A stretch of DNA of 64,000 nt from Lingula anatina (Eukaryota > Brachiopoda > Lingulata > Lingulida > Lingulidae): assembly GCF_001039355.2 (NCBI RefSeq), contig NW_019775477.1, forward strand, positions 233,517-297,516, in the 5' to 3' direction. Below are positions 11,101 to 25,102 of this stretch, piece after piece. How positions within the stretch are numbered: position 1 is the first letter of the stretch; each line of letters starts with the position of its first letter. The notes under the pieces were generated by a model, which had not been told where the DNA came from, did no database searches, and was given only the letters and a program-made list of their open reading frames with translations. The position numbers and the translations under genes are program-made.

Positions 11101-14100
11101 GCTAATTGACATCACCAGCAGAAAAAAATTAAATTACCATAACATAAGTCTAAGACATTTTTGGTGAAATAGAGTTGTCCACATAATTTGATTGTTTGAC
11201 GACGCTTTTATATTTTCCATGGGTAAGGTTACTCCTGATGTGAACTGGACATTTGCCGCGTTATTTGACAGTCAAACTCCACTGACAAACAAAGTATGCA
11301 TAATTCAGTGGCGTACATCAACGCCTTGTCATATACAAATTCGACTTCAATTCTAGGTTGGCAGTATTCTTCAACGTGAATCAATAATTTGAGAAACAAT
11401 ACAGGTGTCTAGTCGTTCCCGTTAACATGGCTTTATTTGAAGATTGGTATCTGGGGACAATTCATGGGATTTATCTTGTTATCAATCTCACTTTTTATTC
11501 AAAAAACCTTTACTAATACAGCGTAATGAAATCAATAGGATGCTAATTTTGTTATACACGCATTGTAACCACAAGTGGAATTAAGAGCAATAAATTTAAT
11601 GTTTATTTTGCATCCGTAATTGCTTGATATCTATTGTATTGCCAGTAGCACTCTTCGTGTGTGTGGCTTCATGTTTCTATTTCTATGCTTTTTCTTTTAC
11701 AGTGAAGTATTTAAATTGTGTAAGTGAAACATGCGTTAGTCATGTTACATGCCCATAACAAACAGTGCTGTATTTTGGTATGCAAATATATTGACCACGC
11801 CCCCTTTCAGATTAGCATCACAATGGTCCCATCTCCTGTCTCTTTATCACATTATGAAAAATGATAAAAATAAAAATTGATATAACTTTTTAAATCTTAT
11901 TTCAGAAATATACGACAAACGTTTTTGTTATCATATTAGATGTCCGTTAATATTTTTGATTCAAAAATTGCAATTTAATTCTGTTACATTAAAAAAAAAA
12001 TAAATACTTTCAGGTGGCTACGTCGGCTGCTACGAGGGTAGGACGGGCGGTGTCTCTGCCGGACGCTACAATACTTCGACCTTAGATCCTACCACGTGTC
12101 AAACCACGTGTGGCACTCAGCAGTTCTCCTACGCCCGTCTGTACAACGGGCGGTACTGTTTCTGCTCCAACGCCTTGCCCAGCGTCTTAGTGAATGACAG
12201 CCATTGCGATGACCCCTGCACCGGAGATGCCCTTGAGAAGTGTGGCGGGGACAGGCACGTCAGCGTCTACCACGTTGGTGCCGAGATCCAGGGTTTACGC
12301 GTCACTGCCGGGGTGTTTACCGCGGGTGTGGAAGGGGCCATAGAGGTCGCCGTCACCAAGGGCAGTAACGTGGTGTATGAGGTGGATTACGGGGACGGCA
12401 CGGGGAGGACGGAGGCTAACGCTACCGATTTTGACAGGAAGACTTACGTCATGCCGGGACGTTACGCCGTTACCGTGTACGCCAGAAACGCCGATGGAAC
12501 CTATGAGGTAAACATCAGCATTTTCAGTGTAAATCTACGTTTTAAACTTTATCCAGCCACACTAATTGATTGTCTTGATTTGTTTGGCTGGGTGTTATTC
12601 TATTGATAATCTAGAAAAGCGCTCAGAGAATGCAGGCATCCGCCAAGACGATTTACTTTTAACCACAGATCGTACGACTCCTTTCCAATTCCTTGGAAGA
12701 GATTTCTGTATTGCAAAAAAAGATCATTATATCAAACGACATAAAACCAAACCTTCCACGATAAGGTAAATGCATAGGCACCTCTTGCTATGTTTTTAAG
12801 TTGGTGCCAGCCATACGTGTTTTATCCTATGCTGATCAAGTATACCCTCTTCTTCCAGAACAAGTCCACTGCAGTGGCGGTGTCTGTGCACGAGCCTGTG
12901 CAGGGGGTACAGCTGGTCTGCCCCCAGCTGATTGGCGTCTTGCAGGAAGTCCGCTGTAACGCCACTGTCAACGCCGGCAGTGACATGAAGGTGACAGTGA
13001 AATATGGGGACATGCAGAACGAGACCTTTGCCATTGTTGGTAAGTCCGATACAGGATGTGAATATGTTTAGCCGTTTGTGTTTTTAAGAAATATGAAATA
13101 GGAATTTGCGATGGTATTAAGGTTGGACACACACTTGTCGCTTGCAGACAAGAGGAGTGTCACCGATTTGACTGATTTTTTGTCGATGCTGCCTCGATTT
13201 CTGCTATTGTGTCCAGTGTACGTGTATGTTTGGTTATACATGCAGCTTTGGCATTTTGATTTATGGCTTACACTTATAAGGCCGAGTTTACTCTTACTTA
13301 ACAACGCCATGTCGTGGATCCGCCCATTGCAGATTCAATTTTTTGAAAATCTCACTTGATGAAAAGATTAATCTTCAAGTATAAGATATGTCACCACCCT
13401 CCCGCCAGAAGATGCAGGATCTCATTTTGTACGAAATGTTTCTTAAAAGAAACCTAAGGGCTCATTCCCAGTGACACTCTCGGTCTACGTAGATCGATCC
13501 AACTGTCGTTCCATGTATTTCAGACGCGGGTCACAGTAGTGTGGGACCCTCGATCCCCGAGCACGCATCCACTGTGGACAGCACCAGCTCTAATGACGTC
13601 CATCTCATGCCTCAGTCCGAGGTAATGGACCCAGGCACCATCAAAGCGTGGGAGTACTATGCAGACGTTCCCGGAACTGTGGCTTTCTTGGTAAGAGCTC
13701 ATTTTTTTAGACAGAGAAAGTGGATGAATCAGTGACATGGCAGTTTGGTTGGATGTGCACTTGTCATCTGCATATTTGAGCGATGTCACCCAACCGACTG
13801 CTCTCTGCCGATTCTGCCTTGAATGAGATGAGCCATGACCGTCAGTTGGTTGATTTCTGTCGTTTTGCCTAATTGTGTCATTTTTGTGCTACATATGGTT
13901 TATCATTTAAATTTGTGCATTCGTCACACCATGGCCCGCCAAATTATGCTATGGGTAAAACAGCCATATTTATCTATCAAACCGGTCTGAACAATGCTTT
14001 TGTTTTAGACCCTTCTAGTTTTACTGTCGAACCGGAAGCCATAGACAAAACTACTAAAGTACTAGTACGAGACTTTAAGGAAAGGGGAGATCTAATAATA

Positions 14101-17100
14101 TGCTTCTGTTTTAGATTTTCCGTCCCAAGTGTCCGACCGGAGAACAATACTGTCACGTTGAGAATATATGCAACAGCACGTGCACTTTGTCGCCTAGGCA
14201 ACACAGCTGCTCCAACGGATTGTTTTCGTCAGTGCGGGGCAGTTGCGTTAACGCCACGGGCGGGGTTAGTACGGAGCCAGATCGATCGTCAGCCAGACCA
14301 CCCGAGTATACCATAGTTGAGTCTATCAGTCACGTGATCGCAAGTCGTGGATATGGGGTTCTAAGGTAAATGGTCAATACTACTTCACTCAAAAGACCAA
14401 CCTGCAGGGGACAATATTACAGGCCCGTGGCCAGGGGGGTTGGGGGAGTAAGAATGAGCTGCCCTTTTGTCGGGATAAGGTCTCCTCTGGGTGAAATTTG
14501 ATCAAGCCCCCCCCCCCTTTTAAATGGTTGGCTCCGTTAATTTGATTGTACGTCTTTTACACCATACCGTTTTTGTATGTAATTGAAAACGTAAACAATA
14601 TGGCCTCTGTTCTGTCAGATCGGACAGGAAAAATGCTGCACTTGACGTTAAATTATTCGCTGTTGTTGTTGTTGTTTTTTCATATTTAATAAATTGTTTT
14701 CATCATTACTTGTAAGATAAGCTGACTTTATAGTTAACCCACAAGTTGACAACTGGTGTTTTATTTGAAGTCCTAGCAATGCAGTGGATGTGACGTATGG
14801 TGACGTCATTGGGTACCGCGGGATTGCGGGGCTCTTGGGTACACGTGTGACGTCAAGGGGAGAGGAACCAGACTTGAACTACACCGCCATTACCAATGCA
14901 GCCAAGGGGGACGTCCTCACGACCAGCAATTTTGCTGGATTGGTGCAGCACCGTCACCTCCTGCGCGTGGTGACGAGACGCCCTTCAAACGTCCTGATAT
15001 TCCACAAGTACGCCAGCGAGGGCCAGTACCGGGCGGACTTCGCCGTAAGCAATGACAAGATCAACTCCACTGTGACCGTCTCGTCCCAGATCGAAGTGTG
15101 GCCGGCCATCAATCAGACGCTTCTTGATGAGCCACCGGCTTACGCTGAAATATCGAAACCCATTACCTTCACACTGTTGCCTCACACGGGTAGGTCCTAA
15201 GATGCAAGTGGAAGCTCCCCCCCCCCCCCCTCCGCAAATTGTTATTTATCTGATTCAATTCATGTGATTACTCTTTGTGATAAAGGTACCGTTTTATGTG
15301 TGAATGATTATGCTTCTAACATGTTTCCTGTTCTTTTTATGTTGATAATGATTTTCGTATACCACGATAGTCAATTTTAGTATTGCAGTGAACTATATAA
15401 AATACTTGGCAAGTGGAAAGCATGGCAATATAAGGCCTATTCTTTTACTATTAAAAAATACCATATTTGATTTACACATGGTTCGACTCTTCAGGCCGTA
15501 ACTTGACGTATGAGTGGACGTTCAGTGATGGTACCGCTGTGTCCACCACCATCCCCAGTGTCACCCACACCTACACCAGCATCGGGCCTCACAACATCAG
15601 CGTCCGCGTTTTTAACGGCCTCTTCGAAAACAGCACCTCGTCCGCCCTGGTCATCCAAGAACCCTTGCAAGGGGTGGACATCATCACTGACCACGCTCAA
15701 CTTAACACTCTTCACAACATCACTCTGAACGTGACCGGCGGGACAGAATACTCGTGCGACGTGGACTTTGGAGACGACACCTCGGTAGTGACGGTTCCAG
15801 TCTCCCAGCTGGTTGTGATGGTCCAGGTGGGGCACGTGTACACCATAGGCGGGATTCACACGATCATCGTGTCTTGCTACAACATGATCAGCCGGGTTAA
15901 CGCCACCCATGATATCCCCCTGGGGGTGCCAATCACAGGACTGCGATTCCTCAAGGAGTCCGCCATAGTCGGCGTTCCGTACGAGATCACGTTTGCCATA
16001 GACACGGGTTCTAATGTCACTTTCGAACTGTTCTTTGCCGGGACACCTATCACTAGCGTGAGATTCAACCCCAACACTATGACTGGTGATTGGGGTGCAG
16101 GGTTGTACACTAGCGCCTCCCCCTCTGTCAATGAGCTCACTTTACGGGCTATCAACACGGTTGGCACGGAGGAGATATCCGTCAATTTCACCACGGAAGA
16201 GGCGATCCCGCGGCCTACGCTGTCCGTGGATCACACGATGTTCCAGGTGGGCGGTACGGCCACTTTCAAGCTGATGATTACAGCGGGTACCAGCGTATCT
16301 ATCGTGTGGGACTACGGAGATGGCAGCAGAGAGACATATTCCATACCGGTCACGTCTGCCTGGGTGCAACAGGTGCCAGGCCTGTCAATCACGCGAAACC
16401 ACACCTACACCGCAGGAGGCACGCCCACCGCTACGATCATAGTGGCTAATGCATACAGCAACCACACGTTCACACAGCAGATAGACGTCATAACACCAAT
16501 TTCCAATTTGAGCCTTGCAAGCAACAGTCCCGTTGCTTACATACCACCAGGAACTGCCTCTATCATGGTCCTACAAGGGGGCGGAGCACCCGTTGCCGGG
16601 GCAACCATCAAGATTGACTGGGGTGATGGAACGGCTGTGGAATTCAAAGACCTGGATGTCGGTTTCAACTACTATCACGAATACGAAGCCAAAGGCACCT
16701 ATCGGGTCACCGCCAATGTTTCCAACCCGATTAGCTTCATGTGGCTTGAAACTGGTTTCCTGGTGGCGGAACCGGTCACCGACCTCCGACTGAGCACCGT
16801 GCCTCCTCATGTCCCGGTCGGACAGCCGTGTGTGCTGGTCTTGACCATGTATCAGGGGGAGAACGTCACGTTCTACGTGGACTTTGGTGATAGTTCCGGC
16901 CTTGTAACCAAAACAAGAGAAGGTAGGTTTGATAACCTTCAAGTTACCAGTGAAGTCGTGGTGAGAAATACGTCGGGTTTTTATAATTCTTACAGTTAAT
17001 TGCACGATTAAAGGCATGTATTTAAGATATCGCCTGGGTATTCAAACATTTTGTATATTTCGGTAGCTGAAATAATAAAAAGGTAGGTCTGTTATCCATT

Positions 17101-18705
17101 TGTAAATCATTTTGTTATCCTAAAATTGTTTTCGAATATTACCACCTTTTATATCCGTTTATTTAGGCACTACCCCGTTGGACGAGGACACAGTCACTCA
17201 CACGTACTCTACCACAGGGAACTATACAATCACCGTGATAGCCAGCAATATGATGGGGAACACTACCAAAACGTACGTGATAGCGGTCCAGAACCCTGTG
17301 CAAAACGTCACCTTTGACGTCAGTTCCGATGCACCAAGGCTAGGCATTGGTAAGTTACAATGTGGTATTGCAAAATAAAAAGTAACAGTTGCAAAAATAA
17401 TTTTTTGATTTCTTTTGTGATAAATAATTTTGTAATTAATTTGTGAAACGTCTGTCGTCTATTGCGAAGTTACTATGCCGGTGTGAAAGGGAAGGTAGCC
17501 CTTGGAATGGAAATACGCGGCCCCATATTATAAGTACAGGGTGGGGTTAGCCAAAGTATTGGGGTGAGTGTATGGGACGAATGTCACCTGTACACAGGAA
17601 TTGGGGACGGACTACAGTTCTTAGTGGACTACCATTCCAGTTACTACCCTTAAGCGATATCTATAAGATCGGCACAGAAGGCCAAATTTACTTGTATTCT
17701 TATTGAAGCATTGATACGGCACCTCAACATATGCAGTACTGTGAAAAGAAGTGTTTCGTACAAAACCCGTTTCTGAAAATTATAAAACGCTTCAAAGTAT
17801 CATACTTGGCAAACACTGATAAATAGCATCATATTGTATTTTAGGTGCAGTACAAATAACCATAGATTTCACTACGAGTCCACCAAGCCATGACATTCCC
17901 AGTGAGGCGACTATTTCTGTGGAATGGGAAGCCGGGCAAATTGACAGCCTCCCCTTTGACTGTGCGGCTAACTGCCAAAGGGTACTGTCACACACCTTTA
18001 GCGTACCTGGCGTCCACACCAGTAATGTCACCATCTATAATCTCGCCTCCACGGTCACCTACACTGTTGATGTAAGTTTCTTTGGGATCCTAGCAGTTTC
18101 ATAATAAAAGACTGAGTACGGTTTGTTCAATATGAGTATGGTTTGTTCAATTCAGCCCATACCTTTGGCTTTGTCTATTGCTGATTACTAGATAATAATA
18201 CTTTGGGAGTTGGAAAAACGATAGATACAAAGCGGATCAATACTTAGGAACACACTCTTTCAAAACGAAATTCCCAGTTGTAGATAGACACAGTACAAAA
18301 CATTCTAGATATTTATCATTGATTGACTGTACACATTTCAATTTTAATTGTTTAAACAACTCACGCACCCTTTATTTTATTTTACTACAAAAACAACGTA
18401 TATTTGTTCTCTTTCAGACAAGCGTGTATGAAACCATCACGTCTATAGGGGCAACGGCAATGTACCAACCTCTGATCCCGATAGGTGGCCCTGATATCGT
18501 TGGAATCGGACCAAATCGGGTCGCATTTCCTTTGAACCGACCAGTCAAATTCCACGTCAATACATCAGGTAATACTTTTCATTAAAGGGCAAAACAGACC
18601 CAGAACAGGCCTCGTGTGGTTGGTAAAAGGACAGTGTAAATTACAAGCGAAGAGGTTTGAAATTAATCATTTAGTAGCGTTTTTTGGTAGCGGTGCACCA
18701 AATTT

Positions 18706-18750
<45 letters not shown>

Positions 18751-21700
18751 CACCCACTTCATGTTGTCTAGTGTAATTCTCTCCACAGGTACTGTAAAAG
18801 ATTATGAACTCACGGCCCATGATGAGAATCTCAACGTTGTCTTGCACTGTATTCATACGTCCTGGCCGCTGACGACACTGTTTGATACGGTAAGACAGCT
18901 CACGACACAGATTTATGTCATACAATTAACTTTCATTTATGTCAATCAACAGTGCTAACATTTTATTTACAGAAGTCATAGCTGTGCCATAGGATGTTCG
19001 TTTGGTATTGATTTAAGGGTTAAAACGACAAATAAAGAAAGCCATTTACTTAGTCTTGAACAAACGGCAAACGTAGGTGATAGTTGGTATGGAATGCCTT
19101 ACTTTGTCGTGTGCTTATATGTTTAAATTTTTTGATCGAGGGATGTTTTTATTTTATTTTATTATTTTTTATTTTGTATTTTTTTTAAATCTGAGCTATC
19201 ATTAACTATTTTTGTAGGCCAATAACTATACGGTGAATATAACGGCACGAAATCCGTTTTCTTCTGAGAGCGTCGTTCTGAACATCTATTTGGGGGAGCC
19301 AGTGGATATCCTCGAGATCAAAGAGAACGGCACAACGGTCACAGGCCCCGGGGAAAACAAGACATTTTTGGTCGTCTTCAACTCTACTGGTTCCGACTCC
19401 TGTGTGTACGTAGCTTTCGACAACGTCCCGTATGGCGTGTACGGATGGCGCGACGCCTGCTACAAGAACTATGCGTCGTCCGTGCCATATCTGGGTGTCA
19501 TTCCCGTAGGTGTCCTCTCTATCACTACTGTGTTTCCTGACATAGGGGACCACCAGATGAGCGTCCGAGGTTTCAATCCTTTCACTGACACCACCGTCAA
19601 CTTGAGTTTTCCTATCTCCAATGTACAGTGCCAGAAGCCCCAAGTCTCCATAGACCAACAGAAGGAGTTGTTCTATGACCCGCGAGTCGTGCACATGAAG
19701 GACAGCTTTCAACTAACCGGGATCACGGTGATTAAATGTCAAGTTACTCTACTTAACGACAAACAATGGACGCTTGAAGAGGTGGACGGCACAACCGGTG
19801 ACACCATCAGAACCATTGACATATCCTCGATTCCATCGGCCATGAGTGAGGAGATCGTCCTTCCGAAGAGATATCTTCCCTATGGGGTCTACAAGTTTAC
19901 CTTCACGGTTCAGATGCGGCGGGACCAGTTCCCAGAGGGAGACATATTTGAGAGATCTACTGCGACGCACGTGCGCGTGTCCGAGTCCCCTCTTGTGGTG
20001 GTTGTATTGGACGGGGGTCTTACTAAAGTAAAGCGTGGACACGGTAGGAATATAACGTTATCTCCGGGAGTGTACTCAAAGGACCCGGATTTAGACCCGA
20101 CCGCTGACCAGGTGCGTATGCCATGTTACAGCCTGTTCTTTTGAAGATGCATTCACAATGCAGTTGTGATGGCTTAACTTGGTGGCGCCTTGAATTCAAA
20201 CCATAAGAAGCCAATCGAGTCCTAGATCCATCTTACATGTACATATTTGGCACTTTAAAGTAAAGGTTGAGTCAGAATGTATACAAAGAGCTATGTCAAA
20301 ATATACGAATATGTTGAATACCAGTTTTGCCTAAATTTGAGTAAGAGTTTAAAAAAAATAATAAAAATAAAAAAGCAATCGTGCTTTAAACGGGTTTTTA
20401 AAACACCCTGTTTAAAGGAAATATTGACGCAAACCATTTGAAGGCACGTGTCAGTAGTGAATTACAATTACATGATGTCGGGTTCTCATTGCAGGGACTG
20501 ACCCAGTTCGAATATTTCTGCAGGCAGGTAGGGGAGGAGTTCGTACTAACCTCGCCCACAGGCGTGATTCCCTGGGACATATCCCGAGCCAACCCTAGCT
20601 CCCCCTTCACCTCGCCCCCTGCTCCGAACCAGGGCGGCTGTTTTGGTAACGGACCCGGTGCACTGAACATCACTTCTGGCGAGCTCAGCTTCAGCACGGG
20701 TACCATGCTAGAAAACATCACCTACGAGTTCATCGTCATCGTGGCGAAAGGTGACAGGAAGGGGTACGCCTCTCTGCTGGTTGAACTTGTAAGCGGTGAT
20801 CCACCAGAGTTAACCATGAGGTACGATAGCAAGAAAACCATGCAGTAGGCCTACCGCAAAAATTAATGTAACACTTGCTTTGCAGATCGGTGGCAATTGT
20901 CTTTTTTATTTTAGAGAACAAAAAAGAAAAAAAAACGAGACACGGGAGTCAAACATACACATTTGTTCAGCTTACCTGAGCACAAAATTTACTGTCACAT
21001 GGCTTTGTCCAGCGGCATTTGGTCTGGATTATAGAGCTAATGCGGACAGCATCTTCATCTTCATCTTCGTCTCAAGGTTAACATACATATCGATAAGCTT
21101 CAACGTTTTAGAGGTCTGAAAATAAAGAAAGTATTGAACCTGAACCTAAGAGTCACTGGTTGTGGCGTACATTAGTAACTTTTTTTTACTTTTTTGTGTG
21201 TTCAGTCCCAGTTGCCGTATTTCACGGTCTCCTAAACATTTTGAGGCAAAACAGTCAAATATAACTCATTTCGAAAGTTTACAGACAATTTTTATAAAAC
21301 TCCACCATAGTCCAATACTGCAAGTGACATAATTTTGTTTTAGATGTGGTTTCGGCGTTTTCTGTGTTCCAACCGAAGGCGGCCAAAAGATCCGGCGATC
21401 GTCCAGGATAGCGCTGATCAGTGACTGCCTAGCGGGCTGTGACGCAACAGATATGAACTACACGTGGTCCTTACAGGTGCAAAGTCAAGAGGGGGTCTAC
21501 GTCACGTGGCACGAGATACGGCACATCGACAAATATATCGACGGTAAGTAAAAATATTGTTTTAACGTATTCCCCAGAAATGTGTTGTTTTTTTAATATC
21601 AGAAAAATTGGTTGATACCGAACTTTTTTTAGTTGATATAGATTGCGGAATTATTTTGAATGACCATATTATTCAATCTTGATTTAACCTCCCCTTAACG

Positions 21701-24700
21701 AAAACCTTTAAACTAAAACATGTTGTGTGTAGCATGGTTGTAATAGCAGTATTAAATACATAGCTATTTATAAAGATGTAGAATGCACTTATGGTTTGCT
21801 CATGCACGGGACTGAATTGAACCGGGAGTAGACCAAATTGCGTCATTTGGCGTCACGAGACGCTCAGAGTATTACATTTCATATACCTCAATCTGGCTAC
21901 ACCAAGACCACATATATAACGAGTATAAATAGGTATTTGAAACACTTGGATTGATTTCCGGACAAAGTTATTCCTTTAAGCGAACATATCTGACGGTTTA
22001 AGAGCAAACATGTAGTGTAATTTATCCCGAGGAAAAAAAAGGATGAGGCAAAATTGATACCAAATTTTTGACTTTCTTTTTGAAACTGGACCCAGCATCA
22101 TGAATATATATGTTTAACCGTATTATGTACAAAAAACTGAATCAGCAGGAACTATACGTTTGCAATTTAGGGGTATGGCAACCTGTGTTTTATAGATACG
22201 AACAGTACACCACGTGTCGCATGACAGTGTTATATAACTCACGTAAATCAATCAGAACATACGCAAAACGCATGCGTTTTTACTTGGTATTTTTATTACG
22301 TACTACTGGAACATTTAGACCGCATTCACAACGAGTTGAGCCAGGCTTTACAAATCCTGGGGACTAAATATGGTGGACATACATGAAAGAAAAACCGCCT
22401 AATCTTTTAATAGTCTCTCCGCCTCTCACACGCCTCTCCATGCGTCGTTGCGGGGGTACAGTCATTAAATTTCGGCTCCATTGGGACGACACATGGGGAG
22501 GCGTGTGAGAGGCGGAGTGACTATTAAAAGATTAGGCGGTTTTTCTTTCATGTACGTCCACTATATTAAGTCCCCAGGATTTGTAAAGCCTGGCTCAACT
22601 CGTTGTAAATGCGATCTTAGACGAGATCGATTTCATCCCGGTGATAAGCTTAGTCGGCGATTACAGGCTGGCTGACTGTGTAGAACTTTACTTTGAAGAA
22701 CAAAGCAATATCCTGGGCATAAGGGCTAAATATTGTAATGTGAGAATATGGATAAAGAATTCTTTGGTACCAAAACACTTTTTTTTTGTCTGTTGTTTTG
22801 ACATTCAGTTGTCAGATCTGCCGACAAGATAAGTGCATAGATATTTTGTTTTTCGTTTCGTTGCAAATTATATAACCTTTAACAGCAAAGACAACCTTTT
22901 AGTAAATAATGCACAAATGCCCTGTGGAATTGGCCACCCAGGTTACACTGTTGCTTTGTTTTTGTATTATGACAAACAACGTAACATTGGGTTGCAGTGA
23001 AACATTAATATGCGTTCGTTTTATTTTATATGCAGGTCGCTCTGTGATCTGTGTTAATATGTACATTTTTAGTTCTTGATGTATCCCAAATATTTAAAAC
23101 CATAATCTGAATGATACCTTGATGATCAGAGCATTATATTGTAATTTACGCCTGCATACTGCGAAGCTGCTAATATTTATTACGACAAAGACTTTAACTT
23201 TCGGTAAATCTACCCTCTATGAAAAGTACCGAATTCATACAAGTAGCCGCTAAAACAACACCAGAGCCTACAATATTGTTGCGCAACCAGAAAGATATTT
23301 GATGAAATACCTTGCTTCTCTTATTGCATTAGATATTCCAAACCATTTTTCGTAATTGTAGAGCTACCTTCCTGTCATTACTGCATTGCTTTGCTGGCAA
23401 TGGTTTTTACAGTATCGCAGCCCATGCTTGCTTCTTTGAAGTTGTTAATTCTGATATTGTGCTCTGATTATCAAACAGGTGCTCTGTATTATGTTCACGT
23501 TAATATGATATGCATGTCGTCTCTTTCATACCCAATATTGCATGTAACACCTTCGTTTCGGGCATGACTTGCTCTAACCTGCAGGACTCAGAGGTGAGTA
23601 TATTTCTACGTACCAGTACTTCAACATTTTCAAACATTTTACGTTGGTTATATCAGTGTATGAAATAACCATTTATTATATCAAGTATCTTTACTTATGT
23701 AAAGGTCCGAGTTTCGATGACTTTATTACTTGTGCTTACAGTTGTATGTTTAAATATTTTTCATAGTTTTAGGATAATTTTCAGGCACGTGGGCCCACTA
23801 GCTGTAGGTTTTTTTCAGCAAAGCTGAAAGCACTCGTGTAAATAGCCCTCCGGCTCCAGTTTCACAAAAATACTTACGTCAGTTCCCTGGCTTAGTTGAC
23901 TAGGATTTCCATCAGGGTGCTGCTACACTGCTCCTGATAGGGTAAGGTGTGCCCATGTGACCATGTAACCTTGGTAATTAAGTTCTTAGCCAGGGAACCT
24001 GACTAAAGTTTTTTTTTGTCAAACTGGAACCTGATATTTTGCATTTCAAGTTGATTTTGACCATAAAACAATTGCTGTGGTGAAATATGAAATCTGTTGC
24101 TATGTGCACAGATTATTCGCTCCAAAATAGATCTCTCCCACAAAATTACTGTTTCAGTACTGAGTAAAATGATAAAAGCAACTACCCCGTCGTTGAAAAT
24201 GCAGAGATTATAACTTTATTTTTAATTTTCGTCTGAACAAGTGTTGGACAAATACTGATTAATTTGTACCATAAAAAAGTGCGTGCGCGTGTCTGTGTGT
24301 GAGTGTGAGTATGTCAGTCTGTGTGTGTGTGTGTATACATCGAAAACTTTCATTTGCTTCTCTGTCATTTTATTATTTTTTATTTATCTATCTGAAGTTT
24401 AAAACGTCAATTGATTTTTAATGATGTGCATTTACATCGTTAATTTACAAGCGGCCATACTGTATACTTGTCTATATTCAATTTTTTAACCGTTTTCTTT
24501 TTATGTTAATCAGATTGCTTATTTTATGTTTCATTATTATGTAGGGGATGCCTCTTATTCGATTGGCATTAAAAGGAACATATATGAAGCGAAGCCCAAC
24601 ATCAGACAGGTCAAGGTGACATTGGTGGCCAGACGTTTGACGTCTGCGCAGTCGGGCAGTGCGCAGCTGATACTGCTGGTCAACGACCCGCCCGACGGAG

Positions 24701-25059
24701 GCAACTGCTCCGTGAGTCCCACCGTCGCCGAAGTGTCCACGGCTAAAAACTGGAGGATCGAGTGCCAAGGCTGGACAGATGAGGATTTCATAGAGTCTTA
24801 TAAGTTCTTTGGTAATGGGAACTCTGTACACTGTGCCTCGATCCTGGCAATTGATGTTGTTTTGTGTAGGCCTACTGTAAATAATCATGTTTTGGACAGT
24901 TGCGGTTCATTCTGTTAGTGAATTGATCATATTTGGAAGTCTCGAAGATGGGCTATTTTAAATCTAAATTTTAAGTAAGTCGCATAAGGGTTGGGTATTA
25001 AAAGAGCACTTATTTAAGAACGTTTACCTGACCGAAGCACATTTCTTAAAAACGATGAC

Positions 25060-25102
<43 letters not shown>

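Larger units (their letters stand above)
21544..24544. other. Polycystin intron 15 (3.0 kb)
   Basis: This AT-rich intron holds a large fold-back element at 22314-22622, a second inverted-repeat element at 23854-24032, and a GT-rich tract near 24285-24335. I see no exon with confident splice sites. Confidence 0.6.

Noticed and set aside
14009-14098. Possible exon after tgttttag at 14008 in polycystin intron 5
   Set aside because: In the phase required by exon 5 it meets a stop within 12 codons, and exon 5 joins exon 6 in frame without it.
15491-15910. Antisense open frame of 139 codons opposite polycystin exon 8
   Set aside because: It lies wholly opposite a well-supported PKD-repeat exon with high GC content. 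Its translation is low in hydrophobic core and resembles no family.
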